DNA of 64,000 nt, from assembly GCA_948146395.1 (NCBI GenBank), contig OX411552.1, positions 15,174,957-15,238,956 of the forward strand, in the 5' to 3' direction. This document shows, in pieces, positions 35,739-50,825 of this stretch (positions are counted from its first letter, which is position 1; each line of letters begins with the position of its first letter). Source of the stretch: Fragum whitleyi (taxonomy: Eukaryota > Mollusca > Bivalvia > Cardiida > Cardiidae). Under the pieces are notes generated by a model, which was not told where the DNA came from, did no database searches, and saw nothing but the letters and a program-made list of their open reading frames with translations. The position numbers and the translations under genes are program-made.

Positions 35739-35739
35739 A
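35646..35739. repeat. (AC)n(AT)n(GT)n palindromic microsatellite
   Basis: Short AC block, about 70 bp of AT, then a GT block: symmetrical and self-complementary, able to extrude as a cruciform. Confidence 0.95.
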
Positions 35740-35783
35740 TTAAAGAATATTTTTGAAGTGAATCTTCATCGTCGAGATGAAAA

Positions 35784-35914
35784 GAACATTTGTTTATTTC
35801 ATGGAGGTATAAAACCCAAAATCGAATCACACTATATGAATACTCGAAACAGGTTGATTCAAAATTGTGATTATGTTTTTAATTTCATACCTCCATGAAA
35901 TCAACAAATTTTTA
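35784..35914. mobile_element. Short TIR element
   Basis: TTATTTCATGGAGGTATAAA at the left and TTTCATACCTCCATGAAATC at the right are inverted across about 130 bp. The same ends bound the element at 45663-46016. Confidence 0.78.
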
Positions 35915-36725
35915 TTCATATCTATATCATGATATCACATTCGAAAATGTGAAGATTTCTACATAATGAGGTAGAGTTTTCATACACTTCTTCGCGCACA
36001 AGCTTATAAAATAACTACGTATTCAGATTTGTTGTTGTTGGCTAATGAAAACAATTCTTAAGCCAATCAGAATGCGCTTATCTGGGTGAAAACTAGTGAA
36101 GTTAAATTATCATTATTTATATGAATCTTCACTATACATTTAATTGGTCCAAGATATTATTGAAGATATGCAATAGTGAAGACGCCGGCTTTCGAAATTT
36201 ATTTAGAATGTCACACTCAACCAGATGCGGACAAACGAATTGATTAAAAGTTTTCATTTTTTTCTTTGTAGATATTAATGAGAATGAGATAATCTTGAAA
36301 TTATCTAAAGTGAAAAAAAAAGTATGAACAAAACAAACATTTTTTTAATCAAAAATTCTGTAAGAAGGTATGAAAATACAACATTTCGATACAAAGCTAA
36401 GTAAGGGGCGTAACTATGTTAGTTGTTATCTGTCTCATATGAGGAGTTGCCTCGCTTTATAACCGTTGAAAACCGTTTACTTGTAGACAATTGATAATTG
36501 TCACGATGAAAAGAGAAGATGACAAAAAAGACAGACCACTCATCGGAAAAATAGAGACTATTTTTACTAGTTACCGATCACAAAATTATACATTACAAGT
36601 AAATGTTTGAAGAGGTGTTTTGTTCCCCGCTCCAGTCTTGACTGCAAACACACAGCTAGCAGGCTGAAACGAAAAACAAGAGATCTTTTGATTAATATCT
36701 TTTTATTTTAAGCTCAATTGACTAA
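35915..36725. other. No gene seen
   Basis: AT-rich. No repeats beyond the short CCAATCAGAATGCG motif near 36063 (its reverse, GCGTTCTGATTGG, is at 29447). Confidence 0.5.
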
Positions 36726-36728
36726 ATG

Positions 36729-37935
36729 CCAGCGAGCTATTGTCACGGCGGAGTGTCCGTCGTGCATGCGTCCGTGTGTAAACTTTTCTTTAACCTTTTG
36801 CTGTTTCATCCCTGGTTTTTACGTGCCTGTGATTTTATGATTGAGAAAACATTGTGAAAAAGGGGAAATTGCTTCTGACAAGCAATTTCTTCTTTTTCCA
36901 CCCTATTTTCTGCGCTACAGAATGGTTATTTATCAAGTTAAACCCACTTTAAATTTTCGTCTGCAAAACCTTTGAATTTGGACAGGTCCAAAATTTTGTA
37001 AAACAGGAAAGGGCTAAACATGTTCTCCTAATAAACCATTTTTGCGGATTTTGACGAAGTTTGGCAGAAATGTCTCTTGGGTGACACTCTTCTTAAGTTT
37101 GGCGTGGCAGTTTGTGGCTTATTTTTGCTTTATAAATCTTTAAAAGTCTTCTCCTTCCAAAGCATTTGTCCAATTCCAATGAAACTTGGCATGAATGATC
37201 TCTTGGGTGACCCTCTTCTTAAGTCGTTTAAAGAAATATGGATTGACCCCCAAATAAGGGCGTGACAAGGTGGGGCCTATTTCATTTATAAAATCTTCAA
37301 AAAACCTTCTCCTCCTAAACCATTGGTCCGATTTCATAACTGATACTATGGTGACCCCCCTCTTAAAGATGTTCAATAAATTTGGACTGGCCCCCAAAAA
37401 TGGATATGGCAAGTCGGGGCTTATTTTCACTGTATAAATCTTTACAAATCTTCTCCTCCGAAACCATCAACACAGTTTTAATTAAACTTAGTATAAATGA
37501 TCCTTGGGAAACCCTCTCTTAATGTTGTTCAAGAAATTTGGATTCACCCCAATTATTGGTGTGGATGGGCGGGGCTTATTTCCACATCAAAGATCCTCTC
37601 CTACCAAACCGTTGGCCCCGATTTCAATGAAACTTGGCATGAATCATCCTTGGGTGACCTTCTTCTAAATTTGTTCACGAAATTTGGATTTGTCACCAAA
37701 CTGGGCGTTGCAGGCGGGGCTTATTTTCACTATGAAATATTCTTTTCAAAAAAACATTTGACCAAACCAAATTTTGCAGGATAATATTTCTTGGGTAAAT
37801 CTTAACCCAAGCGAATTTTGATTTGCCCATATAAGAGTTGCGGGGGCTTATGCTCACAAAAATGATTGATGTTTTCCCATGCCATATTAAGCATGGTTTC
37901 TTTGATGAAGATCCATCAAGACAAATCTTTCTGAT
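36729..37935. mobile_element. Family M element with internal tandem units
   Basis: Begins GCGAGCTATTGTCACGGCGG and TGTCCGTCGTGCATGCGTCC, then holds about five degenerate units built on CCAATGAAACTTGGCATGAA-like, CTTGGGTGACCCTCTTCTTA-like and GGCGGGGCTTATTTTCAC-like blocks. A family D MITE is inserted at 36790-37017. Frames of 62-96 codons here are repeat-derived. The right end is unclear. Confidence 0.68.
36790..37017. mobile_element. Family D TTAA fold-back MITE nested in family M
   Basis: TTAACCTTTTGCTG to GGAAAGGGCTAA, with the same AAATTGCTTCTGACAAGCAA hairpin. It splits AACTTTTCTTTAA from ACATGTTCTCCT of the host element, consistent with TTAA targeting (right copy now CTAA). Confidence 0.86.
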
Positions 37936-38279
37936 AAAAAAGAACTTTTCCTATTTATTATCAACATATATATATATATATATACATATTGCAAAACGGC
38001 TCATCACACAAGGTTTAGCCTACACTTAAACCGTCTTCTATTTCAATCTTTTGGCCTCTTACAAAATCCTAGTAAACTTCCACATCTGACGGAGTTCTCA
38101 TTGATAGATACACAGTGAAGCGATACAGGCCCTCTGGGGCTCCTTTTTTTTTAAATAAAGCCATTACACGTCAAATATGAACTTTTATTTATTATGATGA
38201 TAGGCCATACCCAATTGATGCGAGCATAAAATTTGCGACCTAAAGAGAAGAAACGTGTCCCTTCGACATAATTTCAGCT
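37936..38279. other. No gene seen; (TA)n at 37967-37985
   Basis: Short TA microsatellite, otherwise unremarkable. Confidence 0.5.
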
Positions 38280-38444
38280 TTAAGGTAGTGGACCCGTAAT
38301 AGTTCCGCAACATTTCGGACCACATATTCTTTCACAATGTTAACCGAGGTTTCCTTATGAGAATCATTAGGAAACCTCGGTTAACACTGTTAAAGTTCAT
38401 TACATCTGAGATGCTGCAAAACTATTACGGGTCCACTACCTTAA
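38280..38444. mobile_element. Family C TTAA fold-back MITE, well preserved
   Basis: TTAAGGTAGTGGACCCGTAA to CGGGTCCACTACCTTAA with TTAA intact at both ends. Centre GAGGTTTCCTTATGAGAATC / ATTAGGAAACCTCGG. Perhaps the youngest copy. Confidence 0.88.
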
Positions 38445-39297
38445 GTACTGACAGAATCTTCCGTTCTACCAGAAATTCGTAATAAGAGGACATGATGGTC
38501 CTAGATCGCTCTACCGAGTCTCTTTGGTCCATGGGACATCACATCAGTTAAATAGGCAGATATCAACAAGGAGATAATTTATACATAAGATCAATACCAT
38601 GGAATGTTTTAGAAAAGAACAAAAAAGATATGCCTTTGCACAGACCTTGTATTAACATATGGGACACGTAATGAGTAAACTTCACTTAAATTAAATTTTT
38701 CAATTAAATGAAACTATTAAGAAAAGTCCATGCCTTCAGGTTTCAGAGAAAAAGTTTTCAAGATTTCCTCCTTAGTGTAAAATAGAGAGGGGGAAGGGGG
38801 GGGGGCATTCAGAGCCTAAATATAAACCCAGAAGCATGATATAAACAAAATTGGTAAAGATCCACTAGGTTATGCTACATACCAAAATAAAAAAGGCCCT
38901 CTGCCTTATGGTTCCAAAGAAAAAGGTTTTTAAAGATTCTCAAAAATAATTCTTGTGACACAGCCTTGTGAACTAGACCTAATATAATTAAAATACCGTG
39001 ACGTATGTAAATGACTGCGATCAACAGGGAATAGGGTATTATCAAAACAAATTTTATGTGTTTTACCAATCATACTCATACCAAATGTGCAAAATATCAA
39101 TCTCTTTAGTCTGATTGTTTTGTTAAAAGAATATTCTCTATGATTTTCTCCTTTGTCAATGTAAAAAAAAAGAGAGTGCACGGGCGAATCGACTTGGGAC
39201 ATAGGCAATTGTTTCATATTCAGTTTTTTGTCATACAGGTCATAATGAAATAACATATATGTCCCAACTGGATTTGGAAACCATTGTCTTTACCATA
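38445..39297. other. No gene accepted
   Basis: Minus frames of 64 and 108 codons (38875-39256) lack recognisable domains. A G-rich tract lies at 38787-38806. Confidence 0.45.
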
Positions 39298-39433
39298 TGA
39301 GTCTGTGCGTGACATTTCCAACAATTTAAAATTTTCGTGAGGAGCAAACATTGAGTAGCGTAGAAAGCCACATACTGTAAATGTAAGTTACCTGAAGGTC
39401 TACAGATACTTTGAGACATTATCTTATTACTAA

Positions 39434-39545
39434 ACGCATAGAAAAGACTCTGAACAGACTGTGCAGATGCACAGACTGGTCAGACTCTTTGCTTTGCGCA
39501 TATTTGAAATTGTTGAAAATTTCACGCACAGGCTCATATGGCATT
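39434..39545 (+). repeat. Motif R repeat, long copy
   Basis: AACAGACTGTGCAGATGCAC, TGGTCAGACTCTTTGCTTTG, then TTGTTGAAAATTTCACGCAC and AGGCTCAT: both blocks of the motif occur in order. The 110-codon frame starting at 39411 is derived from it and from family J. Confidence 0.65.
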
Positions 39546-39576
39546 ATTTTGAGAAATTTTGTAGATACGGTTAGTA

Positions 39577-40015
39577 AGGTTAGTAACATCGTGAAATTGG
39601 CACTCATTCCGATAATAACCACTGTGATTCGCTCACTCAGTGCTCCCTTCATTCTTTCCAAGTATTCACAAAAAACATTAAAAAAAGCTCCAAATCATCG
39701 AATAGATTTTACCATGAAATACATTCAAAATAAAAATTGCTAGTAAACATCCACGATTTTACTGATTTAATTGAATTTTGTAAGTGTCTGATTGGTTCAC
39801 GAAGTTATAAAAAGCTATTATACGAGATCTTGTATCGTGTGTGCATACTTTTTTTAAAGGGGTGAAACAAACATCGATTATTTTGTCCATCTTGAACAAA
39901 GTTACCGATATTGGATTGCCCCCTTTAATTTCATTCAAAAGCCACTCCTCTCGCTCATTTAATTTCAGTAAAAAATCATTCCAATATCATTAAGGTTGTA
40001 AATTTCACAATCTGT
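39577..40015. mobile_element. Family J element
   Basis: GGTTAGTAACATCGTGAAAT at the left and AAATTTCACAATCTG at the right. The inside runs reversed relative to 48991: CTCACTCAGTGCTCCCTTCA, GGATTGCCCCCTTTAATTTC. About 440 bp. Confidence 0.72.
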
Positions 40016-40187
40016 AGTCACCAGATCAAATCTTACGCACAATATCAAAGCCCTGTGGGTTGTCACAAGTATGATGTTCACGATTTTTTACCCTTTTGTA
40101 ACCATGGCAAGCCTTTGAGGAGCGTAACTCATGGAACATTACTGCAAAGTTCTATTTTGCTTGACCGTAGGCTTGGGGGAGTCACCT

Positions 40188-40270
40188 TAAAAGAAATTCT
40201 TGACTGACGGTTGGCAGACGATTGCTAGTCACAATAGCTCGCATTGAGCGCTCTAGAGCGCTTTCAAGCT
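40188..40270. mobile_element. Fragment of an M/L-type element
   Basis: GTCACAATAGCTCGCATTGA and GCGCTCTAGAGCGCTTTCAA resemble the end of family L (TCACAATAGCTCCCTTGAGC) and the inverted start of family M. Confidence 0.5.
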
Positions 40271-40505
40271 TTTTTTCTAATCCATCTTGATAGTGCAGTG
40301 CAGTCGTTAAATTGAATTCAGCGAAGAAGCGGCGAAACATTCAACATGAAAATAGGCAATTGTCTTCAAGGCTTCTACCAAAAAACTCAAGACAACCATT
40401 AAACCTAGCCTTGTGACTAAAAGTCATATCGAAATGCCCAATTCTACATGCAAATGCAATTAGATCTAATATACATAGAGGATATTGAATGAGAGGTCAT
40501 GAAAT

Positions 40506-40757
40506 ACTGAATTTATTAAACGAGTCATCTATAAGCAGAAAAAAACGAGGCTGCGCCGAGTTTTTATCTGTTTTAGATGACGAGTTTAATAAATTCTGTG
40601 TTTTATGAGCACAAATTCTATATTCTATTTATAATTTGACCCGAATAGTGGCGAAAAATTGTCAAAATTATTGAAATTCAACATTTCAATTTTCCGCGAA
40701 ACTTATAACGCCATTTAAAACTGACGTCACAATATAATAAATAATAAATAATTATCT

Positions 40758-40788
<31 letters not shown>

Positions 40789-40955
40789 TCTTATCAATAT
40801 ACAGATTATGACGTCATTGTCGCGGTTACAAAATGGCGTTGCTATTCGTTTATAGCTCATTTGCATAGTTATTCCACTAATGAATAAACACTCGTTTAAT
40901 ATCAAAAATATTCAACGGGGTTATTTCACTCTCGCGACGTAGGTCATATTACAAT
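40506..40955 (-). mobile_element. Family F repeat with extra inverted end
   Basis: The body 40549-40955 is the minus-strand copy of 5775-6106. A palindrome at 40506-40600 (TGAATTTATTAAACGAGTCA / TGACGAGTTTAATAAATTC) shows a partial second end. A (CTTAT)n tract at 40754-40785 lies inside. Confidence 0.75.
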
Positions 40956-40956
40956 A

Positions 40957-42290
40957 ACAAGAGGACCCTGAGGGCCCTAAATCGCTCACCTGATATTTCA
41001 AGTAAATTATCATTAAGACTCCATTCCCTATGATATGGCATGAACCTTCCTATTTTCAACAGAGATCATTCTTGTGACATGGCAAACATTTTGATCAAGT
41101 TTCATGAAGATTGGACTATATTTGTGGCGTTTGGAGCTCTTACGAGAAAATTGTCATTAAGGCCCCTTTTCCCGTGATATGGCACGTATACTTCCCATTT
41201 TCAAATGAGTTCATCCTCATGACCTAACAAATATTCTGACAAAGTTTCATGATGATTGGACCATATTTGTGGCTTCTAGAGAGTAAACAAAAATGTCATT
41301 AAGACGCCTTTTCCTGTGATATGGCACCGATCCTTCCCTTTTTCAAAAGACTTCATCCTCATGAACTAACAAACATTCTGACCAAGTTTCATGAAAATTG
41401 GAACATTTTTGTGGCCTCTAGAGTCTAAACAAGACATTTGTCATTAAGGCCCAATTTTCCCGTGATATGGCACGGATCCTTTCCATTTGAGCAATTTTCA
41501 TAAGGGACCACCCAAGGAATATTTCTGCCAAGTTTGGTTGATTTTGACTCATAAGTTTAGGAGGAGATGTCGTTTAAAGATTTTGTTGACAAAATTGTCA
41601 TTAAGGCGCCTTTTTACGTGATATGGCATGGATCCTTCCATTTTCAATAGACTTCATCCTCATGACCTAACAAACATTCTGACCAAGTTTCATGAAAATT
41701 GGACCATATTAGTGGCTTCTAGAGTGAAAACAAGAAATTTGTCATTAAGGCCTCTTTTCCCGTGATATGGCACGGATCCTTTCCATTTGAGCAATTTTGA
41801 TAAGGGACCAACCAAGGAATATTTCTGCCAAGTTTGGTTGATTTTGACTCATAAGTTTAGGAGGAGATGTCGTTTTAAAGATATTGTTGACAAAATTGTC
41901 ATTAAGGCGCCTTTTTCTGTGAAATGGCACGGATCCTTCCCATCTTCAATAGACTTCATCCTCATGACCTAAAAAACATTCTGACCAAGTTTCATGAAGA
42001 TTGGACCATATTTGTGGCTTCTAGAGTGAAAACAAGAAATTTGTCATTAAGGCCTCTTTTCCCGTGATATGGCACGGATCCTTTCCATTTGAGCAATTTT
42101 GATAAGGGACCACCCAAGGAATATTTCTGCCAAGTCTGGTTGATTTTGACTCATAAGTTTAGGAGGAGATGTTGTTTAAAGAAAAAGTTGACGCCGTGAC
42201 GGACAGACGGACAGATGGACAGACGGACGCCGGACAACGATCGATCACAATAGCTCCCTTGAGCACTTCGTGCTCAGGTGAGCTAAAAAG
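40957..42290. mobile_element. Family L element with seven internal units
   Basis: The left end GAGGACCCTGAGGGCCCTAA, CGCTCACCTGA and the right end GAGCACTTCGTGCTCAGGTG, AGCTAAAAAG are inverted at CTCACCTGA / TCAGGTGAG. Inside, the block TCATTAAGGCGCCTTTT occurs at about 145-bp steps (41157 to 42045), with AAACATTCTGACCAAGTTTC in most units. GACGGACAGACGGACAG precedes the right end. No coding frame. Confidence 0.78.
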
Positions 42291-42360
42291 TATTATTGAC
42301 GCTAAAACAGGGATTAAGACTATTCACTTCTTGTCTAAAACAGTTGTTACCTACATAGAT

Positions 42361-42412
42361 TATTTTGAAGACTCTGATCAGACTGCGTGGATGCAACGGC
42401 TGTTCTGGGTCC
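42361..42412 (+). repeat. Motif R repeat
   Basis: GACTCTGATCAGACTGCGTG then GATGCAACGGCTG. Confidence 0.55.
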
Positions 42413-42424
42413 AAGAATATAAAG

Positions 42425-42640
42425 CTTTTCTCATGCTCAACTGAGAGTTATCTCAAGGTTTAATTTGAGGTTAACTCTGTTTTTTGATGAATTACTTAAA
42501 TAAATGTATGTAAATAAAATATGATAGTAATAAGTTGTTTTAAAAAAACAACTTATTAATACTATCTTTTATATTCATAGGCCTCCACCAATTTGAATTC
42601 TAAATATGAGAAAATTGTCATTTGAACTCGAAAAAGTTTT
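42425..42640. repeat. Family W fold-back, second copy
   Basis: TTAAATAAATGTATGTAAAT and the hairpin AATAAGTTGTTTTAAAAAAA / CAACTTATT. Matches 33355-33590 in order. Confidence 0.55.
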
Positions 42641-42979
42641 CAGGTCTAGATGTTCGTCACATAACTTTGATTGTTTTAATGCCGTACATAAGTTCATGTG
42701 AAAGAAAATGGCTTTTGTTTGACGCAGTACATATAAAACTCATTTTCGAATGATGTATGATATAAAAAAATGATTGATTACAGAACCAAATACTTAATAT
42801 ATTATCATTTTGACACGCGAGAGATAAAATAAAGGTATCACATGTCAATACATGGTAAGTAGGCTATAAAAAATGAAATAGTGATTCTTCATAGACAAAG
42901 AGGTGAACATTCAACATACTTAAATAGTTCCTTATTGAAAATGACTTGAATAAATAACCTTATTGTAGGAAGGTAAGTG

Positions 42980-43179
42980 NNNNNNNNNNNNNNNNNNNNN
43001 NNNNNNNNNNNNNNNNNNNNNNNNNNNNNNNNNNNNNNNNNNNNNNNNNNNNNNNNNNNNNNNNNNNNNNNNNNNNNNNNNNNNNNNNNNNNNNNNNNNN
43101 NNNNNNNNNNNNNNNNNNNNNNNNNNNNNNNNNNNNNNNNNNNNNNNNNNNNNNNNNNNNNNNNNNNNNNNNNNNNNNN
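42980..43179. other. Assembly gap (200 N)
   Basis: Exactly 200 N characters, the usual form of a gap of set length. It abuts the GA microsatellite on its right, so the assembly probably broke in that repeat. Any terminal exon of the lipocalin-like gene lying here would be invisible. Confidence 0.98.
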
Positions 43180-43312
<133 letters not shown>

Positions 43313-43379
43313 TTATAACAACGTAAAAACCTAAATCTACATCGTAAGTCAAAGGGTTTTTTTTTGCATGATGGGTAAT

Positions 43380-43790
43380 ATTGAGAGAGTGAGGGATATC
43401 GGTCGGTTATTTCCCTTGACTTACTCTTAAAAGATGAATGGTCCCAGTTATTAGCGGTTATCTGCCGTTTTATCTTATTTCCCTTGGACAATAAGATTTA
43501 AAGGTAATCTCTAAATCAAATATTGCTCAGTTTGTAATATTCATTTGATGTAAAATACTAGATATTTAAAACTTGAAAACCCTATCATAATACGAATTGC
43601 ATTAATGAGTAATTGCAGTAATTTGTATCTACAAAAGTAAAATTCGCAACTTTGCAACAAAAAAAAAAAAAACCCCAACCAAACTTTGGATAAAATCTAA
43701 AAAAAAAATCTAAAAGACCGCTCATGACTCCGGATTACCTCGGTTTTAATCAATAGTACAAACAAGGAAGAAAACATACAGAATTTTTTC
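43380..43790. repeat. Diverged repeat shared with 62268-62640
   Basis: Begins with GAGGGATATCGGTCGGTTAT and continues colinearly with the copy at 62268, sharing CTAAATCAAATATTG and AAAATTCGCAACTT. The match fades just at the end of the lipocalin exon (43797). The piece with TTATTTCCCTTG recalls the AAGGGAGATAAC motif I associate with mollusc repeats. Either a dispersed element or a small duplication. Confidence 0.7.
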
Positions 43791-43796
43791 TATTAC

Positions 43797-47210
<3,414 letters not shown>

Positions 47211-47510
47211 CTAGAATGAAACAAAACCATCATTGACAGACGTAACGTCGTGACAACGCTGTTCACTACACTATACGGTGCTTGTTACCGGTAAATTCAC
47301 AAATAAATATCGTTACATATAAAATCCGACAGAAACTATTTTAAACTAAATTAATCAAATAACAAATTTCTCAATGACTTACTTAACTTACTAAAATCTC
47401 AACCATTCAATGTACCTATATGCATTAAAGATGCTTTTTCGGCTCGTAACTCTAAATTGAACTGGGGCGTTCAAGGGAAAAATGTTCGTGAAGCGTTTAA
47501 GAACTGTACA
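47211..47510. other. Upstream side of lipocalin exons; first exon not found
   Basis: On the minus strand this should be intron leading to the acceptor at 47211. A GTAAGT donor-like site at about 47385 follows ATGGTTGAGATTTTA, only five codons and not a signal peptide. No convincing first exon recognised. Confidence 0.4.
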
Positions 47511-47924
47511 CTAAAGTTTGTAACATCGTGAAATTGAGAAGATGAATGATTTCGGGATTAATTTGGAATGCAATTGAATGTGCGGAGCTAGTTTTGAGTG
47601 AAATTAAAGACAGGCAATCCAATATCGCTAATTTTGTTCAAGATGAACAAAATTAGCGATATTGATTACCAACTTTAAACAAAAATATGCATACGGGTTC
47701 AATGAACAGATTTCTACGTCTTCACGAACGCATAACACGCATGCAAAATTCAATTTTGTCAATGAAATCGTGTATTTTTATACTGATTTTTATATTATTT
47801 CTATTTTTTATTTCATCTTGAACAAAATTAGCGAGATTGGATTACCTCCCTTTAATTTCACCCGAAACTCATTCCAAACACTCCATCAATTTCATCCTTT
47901 CATTTTCACGATGTTACTAACTGA
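47511..47924. mobile_element. Family J element
   Basis: TTTGTAACATCGTGAAATTG at the left and TTTTCACGATGTTACTAACT at the right are inverted. A local hairpin GCTAATTTTGTTCAAGATGA / ACAAAATTAGC lies near 47630. The 121-codon frame at 47662 is inside. Confidence 0.8.
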
Positions 47925-48535
47925 ATCACAAAACAAGTACACAAATCCTATTTACCCTATTAATGGTAAAGCTAGGGTCCGGCGGGGGAGCCAGTTGAAA
48001 ACGTTGTCTATCCAGACACCCAACTAACGTAACGCTAGCGACCACGATAACTAGTTGTAAAAACATAACGTCAATATCTAATCAACGCTGAGTCCCAGAC
48101 TGACGTTTATAACGTCATTGTCGCTTTTTAAAAGGGCCGGGATGGAGGAAAAAGATGCATAGAAATGCTTCCGCATGATAATTAATTTCTATAAAAAGTT
48201 TTAATGAAATAAGTATTTTCTTTTTCACAGTCTTCAATGAGGTATTCTGTCTGTTGATATTTAGATTTGGAGGCGGAAATGTCTTTGGTTGCTTATTGTT
48301 TTGCTTTATTATTTTTAATGTTTTTCTTATTTTCTTCAGAATGTGTTTATTTATAAACATCCAAGTTATTAATGTATGAAACCCAAATTTTCCCTGTGTT
48401 TGACATTTGCAACAACTTCATAGGTGGGTTATCTACAGACACTGATCAGTCTGAACCACATCTCAGTTCATCAGTAATATTCTTTGGTAGTATTTAACAG
48501 AGATAATATGTCCGTCGCTACTATTTTGAGCGCAT
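47925..48535. other. No gene seen
   Basis: The 81-codon minus frame 48115-48360 is Lys/Asn-rich without family features. A degraded TTTGACATTTGCAACAACTT block lies at 48399. Confidence 0.5.
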
Positions 48536-48537
48536 AT

Positions 48538-48632
48538 TTAAGACTTAGATCATACTGTGCAACTGCACAGGCTGATCTGAGTTTTAAAAATGCGCTTATG
48601 TGAAATTGTTGCAAAAGCACGCAAAGGCTTAC
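48538..48632 (+). repeat. Motif R repeat
   Basis: ATACTGTGCAACTGCACAGG then CTGATCTGAG, followed by GTGAAATTGTTGCAAAAGCA. Confidence 0.6.
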
Positions 48633-48990
48633 AGTATCCAAGTGGATATCAAATCATTTATCGTGTTGGCCTTTGCGCGTTTATAATGTTTTATTCTAAT
48701 TTTTCAAAGGTGTGAAAATAAAACATATACTTCTCCGCTTTTGCTACGGATCAGGACTGACTGAATGTATTTTGTTTGTCAAGAATTATATTAATTCGGA
48801 TTTGGACCATTTTTTCCCATCTTCTTCCAATTTGTAAGCCCGACATAAAGTCGATCAATTGTTATCACCATGGCGTCGTTGGCGTGTCTGTTGATGTTGG
48901 CGAGTTCGTTTTCGTTGGAATTTACCTTGGCAATTTCTCTCTTGTTATCGAAGATATCTTTTCAAAACTTGGCTTGTGTGTTCACCGTCA

Positions 48991-49410
48991 AAGTTAGTAA
49001 CATCGTGAAATTGACAAGATGAATGATTTTGGAATGAAATTGAATGAGTGAGCGGAGCGAGTTTTGAGTGAAATTAAAGGGAGGTAATCTAATATTTTGT
49101 TCGAGATGCGAATTTAGCGATATTTATTACCCCCATTTAAGAAAAATATACATTCAGGTTTAATAACTAGATTTCTATGTCTTCACGAACGCGTAATACG
49201 CTTACAAAATTCAATTATATCAGTGAAATCGTGGATTTTTTATAATGATTTTTTCTTTGAACGTAGTTGTTGATCATATCAATTTAAGTGATTTTGAAGC
49301 ATTTGTGAATGGTTTGAGTGAGTGTTTGGAATCAATGTATGGAGAGCCGATTGGGTGATTTAGAACGCTTTTGATCGAGATGAATGTCAATTTCAAGATG
49401 TTATAAACTG
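48991..49410. mobile_element. Family J element
   Basis: AGTTAGTAACATCGTGAAAT at the left, TCAATTTCAAGATGTTATAA at the right. Includes GAGTGAGCGGAGCGAG and GTTTGAGTGAGTGTTTGG. Confidence 0.82.
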
Positions 49411-49817
49411 TATATATTTCGGTTGTAGCCTTTTTTCCATCCTCATACGCCGTCAATATTCTCACAACTAAATGAATAAGGCTTATTTGATTGCTTATTA
49501 ATTTTCTAAGTAAATATTTCTTACAGCATTGGAAGATTTTTTTTATATCCAAGTAACAGTGACTCAACAGCACATCGACAGTTTGCGTGTATCCTTATTT
49601 GTACGCTGTGACCTTTATGAATATAAATCAAATGTAAAATATAAAAGGTTGTGAGATGTAGGTTATTGACATTTACGGAGAAAGGGTGAATTATTACGAC
49701 TGAAAAAATACAACAATAAAAGCGACAGTAGGTCCTCGGTGCAATGTCGATTTCAAGAAATCCAAAAACCATCGCCTACTAATCGGCCGATATATGTGCT
49801 TGATAATAAAAGTCACT
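49411..49817. other. No gene accepted
   Basis: Two overlapping minus frames (49274-49573 and 49521-49772) show no recognised domain. One partly lies in family J. Confidence 0.45.
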
Positions 49818-50092
49818 CATATGCGTAACTAGGATTTTGAAAATAATACGCACTCAGAAGGCGACCTAGATAGAATATATAGGATAAAGATGATATGTCT
49901 ACTGTGACAAAAGATGAATGTCCTCCGTCCGCTCCCTTATTCCATGATTTGAGGTTGGTGAATAATCAAAACATGGTAACTACAGTTTGAATAAGCTGTA
50001 GTTTCGATATCATGATCATTCATCAACATTCTTCGAAAGAGAATTTTATCTTATTGCGACCTTGCGTAATGTGCGTAATGGTAGTCATGGCC
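49818..50092. mobile_element. Family I dispersed element, second copy
   Basis: Colinear with 18201-18484: ATGCGTAACTAGGATTTTGA at the left, GCGTAATGGTAGTCATGGCC at the right. Confidence 0.78.
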
Positions 50093-50463
50093 TTGTCACC
50101 ATTGCGTCGGTCATCCTAGAAAATCTTGCCATAGAATCGGTCGATACATCGATCAGTCGCCGATTTTATCATCGACTTTACAGAAAGTAATTTGGGCGTT
50201 AATTTGGCAATAGCTTTAGTTCGACTTTACGTCTTTTAAGGTATATTTTCTTATTTTACATTTTTGTTACACACACACAACACTTGATTTATTTAATCCT
50301 TTTGTTTAACAAGCCACTTGTAATGCATTTTGTTTGTGTGTTGTTTTTTTTGTGTGTTAATTTTATATTTTCCTCTTTCTCTAAAGTTGAAATCATGTTC
50401 ACGTGTCCTTTTCATTTCATTGATTAGAAATGTCATTATTACGCGTTTAGATTTCAAAAATCG

Positions 50464-50576
50464 TGAACGCGAACATATAGATTGTATCCCGCCTTGAACT
50501 TGAGTATACGTGTCAAGCGGGTCAACATTTTTCAAACGTTTTGGAAACGTTTTTTTTTGTCCTGGACGCAGGGCTG
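50464..50576. mobile_element. Family A hairpin MITE, variant
   Basis: TTGTATCCCGCCTTGAACTT, GTGTCAAGCGGGTC and CTGGACGCAGGGCTG. The right arm (TTTGGAAACG) is of the 52050 sub-type. Confidence 0.7.
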
Positions 50577-50649
50577 AACCACCTCAATATATTTGAGGTT
50601 AAGCAATTCTATTTTCTTTTGGTCAAAGATGAGCTACCCTTTCAGCAGA

Positions 50650-50825
50650 GGTTCAGATAAAAGGGGGTATTTCCAGTGTAAAATCTTTATTTCTCAATGA
50701 AACCTTACAGTGTGGGTACTCATTTGAATTGTCTCATCGAGTATCCGCAATATAGGATTTATTATTGAAATATTCAAATTTGAAATCCCAAATACCCCCA
50801 CTATCTGTAGCTCTGTTTCAGTAAA
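50650..50825. repeat. Family V repeat
   Basis: GGGGGTATTTCCAGTG at the left and AATACCCCCACTATCTGTAG at the right look inverted. The centre GTGGGTACTCATTTGAATTG faces ATCGAGTATCCGC. Confidence 0.62.

Noticed and set aside
37077..37784. Series of 62-96-codon frames as a possible gene
   Set aside because: They lie in the degenerate tandem units of a family M element and repeat the same nucleotide blocks.
42961..42979. Strong donor-like GGAAG|GTAAGTG on the plus strand next to the N gap
   Set aside because: The sequence upstream has stops in all frames near the site, and no acceptor or homology supports an exon.
48776..48997. 73-codon frame with hydrophobic stretch as a secreted peptide
   Set aside because: No start context, splice signal or family resemblance; it ends in the terminal repeat of a J element.
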